From Actinomycetota bacterium (lineage in GTDB: Bacteria > Actinomycetota > Aquicultoria > Aquicultorales > JAMCWL01), in assembly GCA_023481285.1 (NCBI GenBank), contig JAMCWL010000008.1, forward strand, positions 1 through 33,947: 33,947 nucleotides of DNA, given 5' to 3'. The notes below the pieces were generated by a model. It was not told where the DNA came from. It searched no databases and worked only from the letters and a program-made list of their open reading frames with translations. This document shows, one piece after another, positions 7,260 through 15,843 of this stretch (positions are counted from its first letter, which is position 1; every line of letters starts with the position of its first letter). A program made the position numbers and the translations under genes.

Positions 7260-9902
7260 ATGCTTTTACATAATGAACCGGCTAACGAGTGGTATCGCCT
7301 GACCGCCGGGGAGACAATTGGGGCGATCAAGAGCAACGCCGAGACAGGCCTCTCGCTAGCAGAGGTAGGCCGTCGCCTTGCCGAGGTTGGCGCCAACGAG
7401 CTTCCCAGGTCCGAAAGGCGATCAGCGCTCTCGATTTTCCTTGGCCAGTTCAACGACTTCATGATTTGGGTGCTCGTTGCCGCAGCGCTCGTCTCCGGAC
7501 TTATCCTAAAAGAACTTGTCGACGCGGCGGCGATCGGGGCGATTCTCATCATAAACGCGCTGATCGGCTTCGTTCAGGAGTTCCGGGCGGAGGCGGCGAT
7601 CGAGAGCCTTAAGGAGCTATCGGCGCCTCGCGCCGCCGTCTTAAGGGATGGGCGGGAGGAGATCGTTCCGGCCACCGAGCTGGTTCCTGGCGATATCATT
7701 CTTCTCTCGGCGGGGGACATCGTGCCAGCCGATAGCCGGCTAATAGAGGTTGCCGCCCTTCAGATAGACGAATCCTCTCTAACCGGTGAATCGGTTCCGG
7801 TCCATAAAGAGACCGAACCCATCGAGATCGAGCGGCTTCCGCTGGGGGATCGGAAGAATATGGTCTACCTGGGAACGACAGTGCCCGTCGGCCGGGGGAA
7901 GGGCGTCGTCGTCGCGACCGGCGCGTCCACGCAGATGGGCGAGATCGCCCGCCTCGTGGGGACAAGCGGCGATGAGCTGACGCCCCTTCAGATTGAGCTA
8001 AAGCGGGTCGGCAAGGTCATCGCCCTCATCGTCCTCGCTGTGGCGGCCAGCGTCTTCCTTGCGGGGATTGCTACCGGTAAGCCTCGCATTCTCATGTTTC
8101 TCGCCGCCGTCTCCCTTGCGGTCGCCGCTATTCCGGAGGGGCTGCCGGCCATCGTAACCGTCACACTGGCCCTCGGTGTCCGCGCGATGGCTTCCGCCCG
8201 TGCGATTGTCAGGCGCCTTCACGCCGTCGAAACGCTCGGGTCGACGACCTTCATCGCGACCGATAAGACCGGCACGCTGACGGTGAACCGTATGTCCGTG
8301 CGCTACCTTGAGGTCGCTGGTCGCCTTATCGACGCTTCAGAGATCAGCGAAGCTTCGCCTCCCGAAGCCATGCGTCTCTTGCAGGCGGCGGTCCTGGCCA
8401 ACGACGCCCACCAGAGTGGCGATCGCCTGGTCGGAGACCCGACTGAGACCGCTCTAATTGAGGCGGGCGGGCTGGCTGGGCTTGCCAAGGAGCGCCTTGA
8501 TGCGGCCCTGCCAAGGATCGACGAGGTCCCCTTCGACTCGTCCAGAAAGCTCATGACGACGCTCCATCCAGAAGGAGGAGGGTTTATCGCCTTTACAAAG
8601 GGAGCCCCGGAGATTCTACTCGACCGATGTGCCCTCTCGGACGAGGAACGCGCCCGCTTGACGGCCACCGCCGACGAGCTCGCCGCGGACGGCTTGCGCA
8701 CCCTCGCGGTTGCCGAAAGGCCGTTTGACGCCCGCCCGCCTGAGCTGGCGTTGGAGGAGCGCGATTTCACCTTCCTCGGTCTCATCGCGCTTCTGGACCC
8801 GCCAAGGCCCGAGGTGGCGGAAGCGATCAGGACCTGTCGCCAGGCCGGCATTCACGTCGCCATGGTCACCGGGGACCATGCCGCGACCGCTCGGGCCATA
8901 GGCCGGGAGATCGGTCTTGTGGATGATTCATTCCTGACCGGCAAGGAACTCGAAGAGATATCGACGGACGAGCTCGCTAGGGCCCTCGACCACGTCTCAA
9001 TCTTCGCCAGGGTCGACCCGGCGCATAAACTAAAGATCGTCGAAGCGCTCAAGGCGCGGCGCGAGGTCGTCGCGATGACGGGTGACGGGGTTAACGACGC
9101 GCCTGCGCTCAAAAAGGCGGATATCGGGGTCGCGATGGGGGTTGTCGGGACGGAGGTGGCCAAAGAGGCCTCGGACATGGTCCTTGCCGACGACAACTTT
9201 GCAACCATCGTCTCGGCCGTGCGGCAGGGACGTCTTATCTTCGACAACCTGAAAAAGTTCATCCATTTTCTGCTCTCCGCCAACGTGAGCGAGGTTCTTA
9301 CGATGTTCAGCGTGACGATAGTCGGCCTCCCAATACCCCTCTTCCCGGTACAGCTCCTCTGGATCAACCTCATAACCGACGGCTTTCCGGCCCTTGCGCT
9401 CGGCGTGGATCCACCCGAGAGAGACCTGATGGGGAGGCGACCCAGAGGTCCTGGAGAGGGAATAGTGGCTCCTCGTGCGCTAAGAAGACCCCTGGTCTGG
9501 GGAGCGCTCCTCACCCTGGGAACGGTCGGGGCTTTCCTTGCCGTTCTCATGGTCCGCGGCGTGCCACTCTTCTCCGCTGGGGAGGCGAGGTTTGCCGCAG
9601 ACCTCGCCGTCGCCCAGACGGCGACGTTTACCACGATGGTCCTCCAGCAACTCGTCCACTCGCTTAACTTCCGCTCAGCAAGTGAGAGTATTGTATCGTT
9701 GGAATCGCTGAAGAATAGGGCTCTTATCGTTGCCATCGTCGCCTCCGCTCTGCTCCAATTGGCGGTCATATACATCCCGGGAGCGAATCTGGTCTTCCGG
9801 ACGACGCCCCTTGGTTTGACAGAGTGGGCGGTCGTGGCTACGGCGATCTTGTTTCCAATCGCCCTCATCGATTCGATTAAACAGCTAAAAGGAGGGAGAT
9901 AG
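7260..9902 (+). CDS. cation-transporting P-type ATPase, Ca2+ (P2A) type
   Basis: 880 residues, typical of P2 ATPases. An N-terminal cation-ATPase domain (GLSLAEVGRRLAEVGANELP) is followed by the actuator TGES loop (about residue 175), M4 PEGLPA, the phosphorylation motif DKTGTLT (about 335), the hinge MTGDGVNDAPALKKADIGVAMG (about 606), M5 ANVSEV and M6 NLITDGFPALALG. The PEGL, NVSEV and NxxTD combination supplies ligands matching those of SERCA-type Ca2+ sites, so Ca2+ export is the best guess, though Mn2+ transport is possible. It acts in the cytoplasmic membrane, driven by ATP. AGGG lies 4 bases before the ATG, so the SD is weak. The following membrane-protein gene starts at the very next base. 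Confidence 0.94.
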   Translation: MLLHNEPANEWYRLTAGETIGAIKSNAETGLSLAEVGRRLAEVGANELPRSERRSALSIFLGQFNDFMIWVLVAAALVSGLILKELVDAAAIGAILIINALIGFVQEFRAEAAIESLKELSAPRAAVLRDGREEIVPATELVPGDIILLSAGDIVPADSRLIEVAALQIDESSLTGESVPVHKETEPIEIERLPLGDRKNMVYLGTTVPVGRGKGVVVATGASTQMGEIARLVGTSGDELTPLQIELKRVGKVIALIVLAVAASVFLAGIATGKPRILMFLAAVSLAVAAIPEGLPAIVTVTLALGVRAMASARAIVRRLHAVETLGSTTFIATDKTGTLTVNRMSVRYLEVAGRLIDASEISEASPPEAMRLLQAAVLANDAHQSGDRLVGDPTETALIEAGGLAGLAKERLDAALPRIDEVPFDSSRKLMTTLHPEGGGFIAFTKGAPEILLDRCALSDEERARLTATADELAADGLRTLAVAERPFDARPPELALEERDFTFLGLIALLDPPRPEVAEAIRTCRQAGIHVAMVTGDHAATARAIGREIGLVDDSFLTGKELEEISTDELARALDHVSIFARVDPAHKLKIVEALKARREVVAMTGDGVNDAPALKKADIGVAMGVVGTEVAKEASDMVLADDNFATIVSAVRQGRLIFDNLKKFIHFLLSANVSEVLTMFSVTIVGLPIPLFPVQLLWINLITDGFPALALGVDPPERDLMGRRPRGPGEGIVAPRALRRPLVWGALLTLGTVGAFLAVLMVRGVPLFSAGEARFAADLAVAQTATFTTMVLQQLVHSLNFRSASESIVSLESLKNRALIVAIVASALLQLAVIYIPGANLVFRTTPLGLTEWAVVATAILFPIALIDSIKQLKGGR

Positions 9903-10445
9903 GTGTCCTATAAAGAGCTCGTCGTCTTCGTCTTGTCAATGCTCCCGGTTTTCGAGCGCACGACGATCCCTCTGGGCATAGTGACTTACAAGATGCCGCC
10001 GGCAGTCGCTTTTGGGTGGGCTCTGGCGGGAAACCTGGTCCCGGTTATACCGCTTATGCTCCTTCTCGATCCGGCCATAAGGGTTTTGACCAGGTACGTG
10101 CCTGCCACAAAACGACTTGTGGATTGGGCGTTCGACCGCGCGAGGCGCAAGCACTCCAAACAGATGGAGAGGTATGGGGCCCTCGGCATCGCCCTCCTCG
10201 TTTCCGTGCCCGTTCCTGGATTCGGACCGTGGACCGGCGTTCTTTTGGCTTACCTCTTTAATGTGCGTCCTCGATACGCGGTGCCCGCGATCTTCGCCGG
10301 CGCGACGGTCGCCTGCGTACTCTTAACGGCGGCCGCGACCGGGGCGGTTTGGTTGGGGAGAATTCTTCACGGGCCGACGGCGATCGCGTTGAGCGCGCTC
10401 TTTGTTCTGGGAGTTCTTTTCGTTCTTTTTCGGAAGAAAAACTAG
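9903..10445 (+). CDS. COG2426 'small multi-drug export' family membrane protein
   Basis: 180 residues with about four or five hydrophobic segments. Family landmarks are the N-terminal FERTTIPLGI (normally E-R-x-A-I-P-L-G) and SVPVPGFGPWTGVLLAYLF in the middle, close to the usual P-x-P-G-T-G-x-W-T-G. The family is annotated as putative small multidrug export, but the function is poorly supported. GTG directly follows the ATPase stop codon; AAAGGAGGG lies within the end of the ATPase gene, so the two are translationally coupled. The stop codon overlaps the ddl stop through a shared CTAG. Confidence 0.85.
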   Translation: MSYKELVVFVLSMLPVFERTTIPLGIVTYKMPPAVAFGWALAGNLVPVIPLMLLLDPAIRVLTRYVPATKRLVDWAFDRARRKHSKQMERYGALGIALLVSVPVPGFGPWTGVLLAYLFNVRPRYAVPAIFAGATVACVLLTAAATGAVWLGRILHGPTAIALSALFVLGVLFVLFRKKN

Positions 10446-11377
10446 CCTTCGAGGGCTAGTTCGACGATCCTTTCTACGAGGGCGTCAAATTCGATTCCCG
10501 CTGAACGCGCCGCATCGGGAAAGAGGGAGAGCTCGGTCATGCCCGGTATCGTATTCACCTCAAGGACGAAAGGATTTCCCCGGTCGTCGAAGATCAGGTC
10601 GACCCTGGAAAAGCCGCGGCATCCGAGCGCTCGGTGTGCCTTGATCGCGAGATCCTGGGCGAGCACGCGATGCTCATCCGGGATCCTCGCGGGTATGATG
10701 TGCTCGGAGAGACCCGGCGTGTACTTCGTCTCGTAATCGTAAAGGCCGGTTTTCGTTACCACTTCGAGCGTCGGCAAGGCTTCCGGCTCGTTCCCCAAAA
10801 TGCCGACGGTCACTTCGATTCCGCCAACGAAACTCTCTACAAGCACGTCCTTGTCGTGCGAGAACGCCAAACCCAGTGCCGGGAGAAGCTCGCCTGCCTC
10901 TTTGATAATGGTCATTCCGATCGTCGAGCCCTCACGAGCCGGCTTCACCACCGCAGGGAGGCCCACTTCGTTTAAGATGCGATCGACCTCGTTCCGGGCG
11001 TCTGCCATATAAATCGCCCTTGTAGTGCAGGCAAAACCGGGCGTCGGTATCCCATCAGACACGAAGACTTTTTTGGAGACGATCTTGTCCATGCCCAGCG
11101 CCGACGCGAGGACGCCCGACCCGGTGTACGGGACGCCTAAGAGCTCCAGGAGCCCCTGTATCGTACCATCCTCGCCAAACCGTCCGTGCAGCGCGATAAA
11201 GCAGACATCTGGAGCCTCTTCTCGCAATCGCTCAACCAGGTTTTCGGCCACATCTACGCCGACGACCTCGTGTCCGCGCTTCTTGAGGGCTCTTATGACC
11301 TGGTCCCCGGTCTTGAGGGAGATCTCTCGCTCCGCGGAGCGGCCTCCCATCAGGACCGCTATTTTTCTCTTCTCCAT
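10442..11377 (-). CDS. ddl: D-alanine--D-alanine ligase
   Basis: Joins two D-alanines with ATP for peptidoglycan precursor synthesis in the cytoplasm. Motifs: N-terminal VLMGGRSAEREISLKTG, FIALHGRFGEDGTIQGLLELLGVPYTGSGVLASALGMDK, the ATP-grasp region PAVVKPAREGSTIGM, ESFVGGIEVTVGILG and the C-terminal Mg2+/substrate loop FVLEVNTIPGMTELS. The track opens at 11428, but its first 17 residues overlap the upstream YtxH gene and are not family-like. The internal ATG at 11377 (MEKRKIAVLMGG) follows GGGGAG and gives a normal 311-residue enzyme. Confidence 0.96.
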   Translation of the reverse strand: MEKRKIAVLMGGRSAEREISLKTGDQVIRALKKRGHEVVGVDVAENLVERLREEAPDVCFIALHGRFGEDGTIQGLLELLGVPYTGSGVLASALGMDKIVSKKVFVSDGIPTPGFACTTRAIYMADARNEVDRILNEVGLPAVVKPAREGSTIGMTIIKEAGELLPALGLAFSHDKDVLVESFVGGIEVTVGILGNEPEALPTLEVVTKTGLYDYETKYTPGLSEHIIPARIPDEHRVLAQDLAIKAHRALGCRGFSRVDLIFDDRGNPFVLEVNTIPGMTELSLFPDAARSAGIEFDALVERIVELALEG

Positions 11378-11393
11378 GAGCGCGGGTCTCCCC

Positions 11394-11702
11394 TTACGAG
11401 GGCTTCTCGCTTGGCACGTATCCGTCAAGCTGAGCCCTTATCTCCTCAAGACGCTTGCGGATATTCCGGTCGCTGATTCCCATCGCCCTCTCGATTCGCG
11501 AAGCAGCCCGCTCGACGCCCTCTCGAGTATGCTCAATAAAGTCGGTCGTGGAGTCTTTGATGTCCGTCGCGATTTCGGCCAGATCACGCCTGGTCTGGGT
11601 TCCAGCCTGTGGCGCCGCTAAAATACCGAGCGCAATCCCTCCAGCCAGGCCGACCATCAATCCCAGCAAGAACTCCGAATAGTTAAACTCTCTCTCCGCC
11701 AT
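11394..11702 (-). CDS. YtxH-domain protein
   Basis: 102 residues. One N-terminal membrane helix (about 10-31, FLLGLMVGLAGGIALGILAAPQAG) ends with the YtxH signature APxxGxxTRR. A long, charged, probably coiled-coil region follows (about 38-95). YtxH-type proteins are often stress-linked in Gram-positives and have no defined activity. ATG follows GAGGAGGAG at close spacing. It is 16 bases upstream of the ddl start at 11377 on the same strand, so they are probably co-transcribed. Confidence 0.8.
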   Translation of the reverse strand: MAEREFNYSEFLLGLMVGLAGGIALGILAAPQAGTQTRRDLAEIATDIKDSTTDFIEHTREGVERAASRIERAMGISDRNIRKRLEEIRAQLDGYVPSEKPS

Positions 11703-11735
11703 CTCTCCTCCTCGCCGCCCATGGGTAGCCGTCCA

Positions 11736-12599
11736 CTAGGAATGGTCAACTGTTCCAAATCGCTGGACAGCGCCCGGCGCCAGCCGCCGGCTCAGCCTCT
11801 CCAGCTCATCGAGTGAATTGAAGTGTATCTCTATTCTACCCCGGCCCGCTTTACCGATCTTCACCTTAACGCGAGCACCGAGGTCCCTACCGATAGTCCG
11901 GCCCAGTTCTTCCCTTTCTGCCAGCGGCGATCGTTGTTGGGCTGGCTGGGCGCTCCAGAGCTTCGCCAGGCTCTCCGTCTGCCTGACCGAGAGGCCCCCG
12001 GTAGTGACCTTCTCGGCCAACTTAAGCTGTTTTTCCTCATCGTCAAGTGAGAGTATCGCCCTAGCATGGCCTGCGGTAAGAGCACCGAGCTGCAGCAACC
12101 CCTGGATGGAGTCGGGGAGTTGGAGGAGCCTCAGGGAGTTCGCAATGGCGCTCCGGCTTTTCCCGACCTTATCAGCCAGCTCCTCTTGGGTCAGACCGAA
12201 CTCTTCCGTCAACTGATGGTAGGCGGTCGCCTCTTCTAGGGCGTTAAGATCTTCTCTCTGGACGTTCTCTACAAGGGCGATCTCCAGCGACGTCAAATCG
12301 GTCGAGCTGCGCACGACCGCGGGCACGCACGTTAGACCAGCCGCCCGGGCCGCTCGCAACCGCCGCTCGCCGGCGACCAGCTCATATTGGGACCCCGCTT
12401 GGCGAACGACGACCGGCTGGATCAACCCGTGCTCTTTAATCGAGGCCGCGAGCTCTGAAATCGCCACCTCGTCGAAGCGCCTGCGTGGCTGTCGCGGGTT
12501 CGGAAGGATGTCATCCACTTCGACTTCGATAATCTTGGCCGAGCCTTCGAGCGCCGGGATCAAGGCGCTTAATCCCTTACCCAGCCCTTTTCTCTGCAC
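11736..12599 (-). CDS. parB: chromosome-partitioning protein ParB (CTPase)
   Basis: Centromere-binding CTPase clamp that loads at parS and spreads, organising the origin region for segregation and SMC loading. N terminus RKGLGKGLSALIP; CTP-binding GERRLRAARAAG (about residue 76) and ENVQREDLN (about 111); the helix-turn-helix LTQEELADKVGKSRSAIANSLRLLQLP recognises parS; the C-terminal dimerisation domain includes a lysine-rich GARVKVKIGKAGRGRIEIHF. GTG start, 9 bases after a near-perfect AGGAGGTGATC SD inside parA; the two genes overlap by 23 bases. A parS site lies about 1.6 kb away. Confidence 0.97.
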   Translation of the reverse strand: MQRKGLGKGLSALIPALEGSAKIIEVEVDDILPNPRQPRRRFDEVAISELAASIKEHGLIQPVVVRQAGSQYELVAGERRLRAARAAGLTCVPAVVRSSTDLTSLEIALVENVQREDLNALEEATAYHQLTEEFGLTQEELADKVGKSRSAIANSLRLLQLPDSIQGLLQLGALTAGHARAILSLDDEEKQLKLAEKVTTGGLSVRQTESLAKLWSAQPAQQRSPLAEREELGRTIGRDLGARVKVKIGKAGRGRIEIHFNSLDELERLSRRLAPGAVQRFGTVDHS

Positions 12600-13407
12600 G
12601 AGCGATCACCTCCTCGGCTAGCTTCCGATAGGCAATCGTCCCTTTAGACGCCGGGTCATACCGGTTTATGGGCAAGCCGTGGCTCGGCGCCTCCGAAAGG
12701 CGGACGGTCCGTGGCACCACGACGTCGTAGACTAGCTCCCTGAAGAAGCTCCTTACCTCGTCGACAACCTGCTGCGCAAGGCGCGTCCGACTATCGTACA
12801 TCGTCATTAGAACGCCCGCAATCCTCAGTGTCGGATTCAGGTTGGTCTTGACCAGACGAATGCTCTCCAGGAGCTTGCTGAGCCCCTCCAGGGCGTAGTA
12901 CTCACATTGGACGGGGATGACCAGCTCGTCTGCCGCCGTCAGGGCGTTTATGGTCAGCAAGCCGAGCGAGGGAGGACAGTCTATAATGAGGAAATCGTAA
13001 TTGTGTTTAATGGTCTTGATCGCTCTCTTCAGCTTATGCTCTCGCGATAGCGCCGACACGAGCTCGATCTCCGCTCCGGCAAGCTGCAATGTGGCCGGAA
13101 TAGCAGACAGGCCCTCGATTCTCGTGCTCTCTATGAGCTCCTCGATGGCAATTTCATCGGTCAGTGCGTTGTAGATACAGGCGGCTCCGCTCGCCTTGTC
13201 GAGACCGATGCCGCTTGTCGCGTTTCCCTGAGGGTCGAGGTCGACCAGCAAAACCTCCATCCCCGCTTCGGCGATGCTTGCCGAAAGGTTCACCGCCGTC
13301 GTGCTCTTCCCAACGCCGCCCTTCTGGTTGACGATAGCAAACGCGCTCGCCACTCGACTGACCGCTCTCTTTTTCTGCGCAGCTTCCGGGATGGCGATCC
13401 CAGCCAT
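12577..13407 (-). CDS. parA: chromosome-partitioning ATPase ParA/Soj
   Basis: ATPase partner of ParB in origin segregation; in Bacillus-type systems it also modulates DnaA. Deviant Walker A KGGVGKSTTAVNL (about residue 30), Walker A' DLDPQGNATSG, Walker B FLIIDCPPSLG. 276 residues, with a roughly 20-residue N-terminal extension before the usual start of the ATPase fold. ATG follows GAAGGAG at 5 bases. It starts 16 bases after rsmG and overlaps parB by 23 bases, giving an rsmG-parA-parB operon. Confidence 0.97.
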   Translation of the reverse strand: MAGIAIPEAAQKKRAVSRVASAFAIVNQKGGVGKSTTAVNLSASIAEAGMEVLLVDLDPQGNATSGIGLDKASGAACIYNALTDEIAIEELIESTRIEGLSAIPATLQLAGAEIELVSALSREHKLKRAIKTIKHNYDFLIIDCPPSLGLLTINALTAADELVIPVQCEYYALEGLSKLLESIRLVKTNLNPTLRIAGVLMTMYDSRTRLAQQVVDEVRSFFRELVYDVVVPRTVRLSEAPSHGLPINRYDPASKGTIAYRKLAEEVIARAEKRAG

Positions 13408-13423
13408 TGCGACTCCTTCAAGA

Positions 13424-14152
13424 CTAGGCTCCGAGGGGGCGTTTCGATGGGATGCCGACTCTTCTCGGATACCTCTCGTCGGTCGGCACCTCTTTTGTCG
13501 CTACCACCAGGTAGCGCTTAGCATAAAGAAATGGTACCACAGCGGGCCTGATCCCTTCAATGGAGCCCCCGAGAAGCTTGACCGCCCTACCAGCCGCCTC
13601 CACCTCACCTACCAGGCGCTCTGCCTTATAGGCGACCAGGCGCCCCCCGGTCTTGACCAGCGGGAGCGCGTACTCAATGACCGTTGAGAGGTGCGCCAGG
13701 GCGCGGGCGACGGCGACGTCGAAGGTCTCTCGATAGCGGGCTTGGTGCGCGATCAGCTCAACGCGCTCGGCGGCTACCGAAACGCCCTCGAGTTCGAGCC
13801 CGGCCGAGACGCGTTGGAGGAAACTCGCTTTTTTCCGGGTGGCCTCGATTAGAAGGAGCGAGATATCGGGCCTGGCGATCTTCAAGGCCAAGCCGGGTAG
13901 GCCGGCTCCCGCTCCCACATCAACGACGCGCGCTCGGCTGGGAATGCCGATGGCGAGTCCGGCGAGAGAGTCGAGAAAGTGGCCGACGACGATGCTCATA
14001 TCATCATCGATCGCCGTCAGATTAAGCCGTCGGTTCCACCGCTGGATTTCGTTCTTGTACCGGACAAAAAGGGCGACCTGCCATTCGTCCAGGGGGACGC
14101 CCAACCGTTCGGCCCCTTCTGCTAACGCCTGGATCGGTTCGATCTCTGCCAT
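13424..14152 (-). CDS. rsmG: 16S rRNA (guanine527-N7)-methyltransferase RsmG
   Basis: 242 residues. SAM-dependent methylation of G527 in 16S rRNA; loss in other bacteria gives low-level streptomycin resistance. Motifs: YKNEIQRWNRRLNLTAI at the N terminus, HFLDSLAG, the SAM-binding VDVGAGAGLPGLALKI (about residue 70), LLLIEATRKKASFL, and DVAVARALAHLSTVIEYALPLVKTGG. First gene of the rsmG-parA-parB unit, and follows a terminator and parS. Its position between jag and parA is the standard oriC-flank arrangement. Confidence 0.96.
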   Translation of the reverse strand: MAEIEPIQALAEGAERLGVPLDEWQVALFVRYKNEIQRWNRRLNLTAIDDDMSIVVGHFLDSLAGLAIGIPSRARVVDVGAGAGLPGLALKIARPDISLLLIEATRKKASFLQRVSAGLELEGVSVAAERVELIAHQARYRETFDVAVARALAHLSTVIEYALPLVKTGGRLVAYKAERLVGEVEAAGRAVKLLGGSIEGIRPAVVPFLYAKRYLVVATKEVPTDERYPRRVGIPSKRPLGA

Positions 14153-14179
14153 ATTTTCTTGATTCGGGAATATTTGGCG

Positions 14180-14195
14180 CGTTTCACGTGAAACA
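14180..14195. promoter_or_regulatory. parS centromere site
   Basis: CGTTTCACGTGAAACA matches the bacterial parS consensus TGTTTCACGTGAAACA at 15 of 16 positions and contains the full 14-bp palindrome. It sits between jag and rsmG, upstream of parAB, about 2.5 kb from the origin segment: the expected ParB loading site. It may also affect the rsmG promoter region. Confidence 0.93.
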
Positions 14196-14224
14196 AAAGG
14201 CCCGGCCGCCCGGCCGGGCCTTTT
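14195..14224. terminator. intrinsic terminator between jag and rsmG
   Basis: AAAAGGCCCGGCC (14195-14207) pairs perfectly with GGCCGGGCCTTTT (14212-14224) around a 4-base loop, followed on each side by T-rich sequence (TTTTGTTTT on the plus strand; TTTTGTTT on the minus strand). On the minus strand it ends the rpmH-to-jag transcript, 3 bases after the jag stop. Confidence 0.88.
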
Positions 14225-14227
14225 GTT

Positions 14228-14845
14228 TTATCTCGGAACAACTACGACCTCTCGGTCGGGCTCCTCGCCCTCGCTGTGCGTTACTACCTCCGAGTCCTCT
14301 TTGAGAGCAAGGTGGACGGCCCGCCTCTCATAAGAGTTCATGGGCCCGAGCGATACGGGCCTCCCAGTCGTCGTGGCTTCCTCGGCCGCACGTTTCGCCA
14401 GTTTTTCCAGGTTCTCCAGGCGCCGCTCCCGATATCCTTCGATATCGACGATGATTCTCGGGGCGCCGCCAAGCCTGCGAAGCGCGGTGGTGACCACCGT
14501 CTGGAGCGCGGACAAAGTCTCCCCATGTCTTCCTATCAGAAGACCGAGGCCCTCTGCGCCCTTGATCGAAATGAGCACATGCTCTTCTTTTTGCTCGACC
14601 TTCAATTCCGCCTCGAGATCAAGCGCATCCAGAACGGCCTTAAGAAGAGCGGTCGCCGCTTCGACGTGCTGACCATCAACAGCGACGCGAACCAGGGCCT
14701 TTTCGCCGCCGATCCCAAGAAAGCCTCGAGACGGCTCTCTTAAAACCTCCACCTTGACTTGAGAGCGCTCAGCCCCAAGCTTGTCGAGCGCACCTTTAAC
14801 CGCCTCGTCGACGGTATTGCCCTCCTCTTCTACCACGTCGCTCAT
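14228..14845 (-). CDS. jag: RNA-binding protein Jag/KhpB (Jag_N-KH-R3H)
   Basis: 205 residues with the three usual parts: Jag_N (about 5-55, including EVLREPSRGFLGIGGEKALVRV), a KH domain (about 85-150, with the GRHGETLSALQTVV loop) and an R3H domain (about 150-205, with PMNSYERRAVHLALKED). It binds RNA, in Gram-positives as a KhpA/KhpB pair linked to cell division and envelope control. The ATG overlaps the yidC stop (TAATG), so the two are coupled. It is the last gene of the rpmH-rnpA-yidD-yidC-jag unit. Confidence 0.95.
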   Translation of the reverse strand: MSDVVEEEGNTVDEAVKGALDKLGAERSQVKVEVLREPSRGFLGIGGEKALVRVAVDGQHVEAATALLKAVLDALDLEAELKVEQKEEHVLISIKGAEGLGLLIGRHGETLSALQTVVTTALRRLGGAPRIIVDIEGYRERRLENLEKLAKRAAEEATTTGRPVSLGPMNSYERRAVHLALKEDSEVVTHSEGEEPDREVVVVPR

Positions 14846-15597
14846 TACTCCGCCTCCGCTTGCTTGGACTTCTTTTTGCCGCCCTTAGCCACAGGAGCCG
14901 ACGCCGGCTCCTCCTTCTTGACGAGCTTCAGCATTATCCACTGCTGGACGATCGAGATCAGGTTCGTCGTCACCCAGTAGATAAGAACTCCGGCTGGCAG
15001 GCTCCAGGCGATGAAGACCATAAAGGCGCTCATAAACAGCATCGTCTTTTCCTGCTGCGGGTCGTTCATCATCATCTTTGATGGGATGTACGACGTTACC
15101 GCCATGAGCGCGATTAGCAGCAGATACGGCCAACCTATCACCAATCCCTTGGCGATGCCGCCAGCAAAGGCCATCCCGGGCGCTTTGCCAAGCACCATAC
15201 CGAAAGCCACGGCTTTCTTCAGCGCGTCGAACTGGTAAAGAACCCTGAACAGCGCGAAGAAGACCGGCAACTGGAGCAGGAGGGGCAGGCATCCGCCGAA
15301 CGGATTAACCTTGTGCTCTTGATAGAGCTTCATCATCTCCTGCTGGAGCTTATCTTTATCGTCCTTATACTTCTCCTGCAGCTCCTTCAGCTTGGGTTGC
15401 AGACGCTGCATATCCATCATGGACGTCGTCTGCTTTATCGTAAGCGGAAGCATCAGCAACCTCACCGCGACCGTCAGCAGCACGATCGCGATCCCGTAGC
15501 TCAAGCCGCTCGATAAGCCCAGCCCGCTGACAAAGCCTTGGAAGAACTGGAGGCTGGTCTGTAACAGATCCAACAGTCCCTTCCAGATTTCGGCCAA
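14845..15597 (-). CDS. yidC: membrane protein insertase YidC/Oxa1
   Basis: 250 residues, the short Gram-positive form without the large periplasmic domain. The conserved core starts with YGIAIVLLTVAVRLLMLPLTIKQT, whose TM arginine lies in the hydrophilic groove, then a charged cytoplasmic hairpin (MQRLQPKLKELQEKYKDDK), NPFGGCLPLLLQLPVFFALFRVL, and two further TM segments ending in WVTTNLISIVQQW. A basic Lys-rich tail may contact ribosomes. It inserts membrane proteins with or without SecYEG. TTG start 7 bases after AGGAGG. No lipoprotein signal is evident. Confidence 0.95.
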   Translation of the reverse strand: MAEIWKGLLDLLQTSLQFFQGFVSGLGLSSGLSYGIAIVLLTVAVRLLMLPLTIKQTTSMMDMQRLQPKLKELQEKYKDDKDKLQQEMMKLYQEHKVNPFGGCLPLLLQLPVFFALFRVLYQFDALKKAVAFGMVLGKAPGMAFAGGIAKGLVIGWPYLLLIALMAVTSYIPSKMMMNDPQQEKTMLFMSAFMVFIAWSLPAGVLIYWVTTNLISIVQQWIMLKLVKKEEPASAPVAKGGKKKSKQAEAE

Positions 15598-15633
15598 GCT
15601 CTCTCCTCCTTACTATACGTTACTTTATATGCG

Positions 15634-15843
15634 TTACTTTACTGGATCATAGCCGCCCGGATTGAACGGATGGCACCTCAGAAGCCTCCGGACAGCCAGA
15701 TACAAGCCGGTCGCCGCGCCGTACTCCTCAATCGCGTCGATCGCGTAGCTGGAGCACGACGGGTAAAACCGACACCGTGGCGCCCCCAGCGGGGATATAG
15801 CTCTTTGGTACAGCCGAATGACGGCCACTAATATCTTCTTCAT
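15634..15843 (-). CDS. yidD: YidD family membrane-insertion factor
   Basis: 69 residues, normal length. Contains the family pattern [31 protein letters not shown] and ends in [17 protein letters not shown]. Small amphipathic membrane-associated protein thought to assist YidC. Its ATG overlaps the rnpA stop by 4 bases (ATGA); yidC follows after 36 bases. Confidence 0.96.
   Translation of the reverse strand: MKKILVAVIRLYQRAISPLGAPRCRFYPSCSSYAIDAIEEYGAATGLYLAVRRLLRCHPFNPGGYDPVK

Noticed and set aside
8852-9868. 338-aa minus-strand ORF opposite the P-type ATPase
   Set aside because: Low-complexity Ser/Thr/Ala/Arg composition typical of antisense frames in GC-rich genes.
10442-10445. Overlapping stop codons (CTAG) of the COG2426 gene and ddl
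   Set aside because: Real, but CTAG is self-complementary and convergent genes often end so; no function implied.
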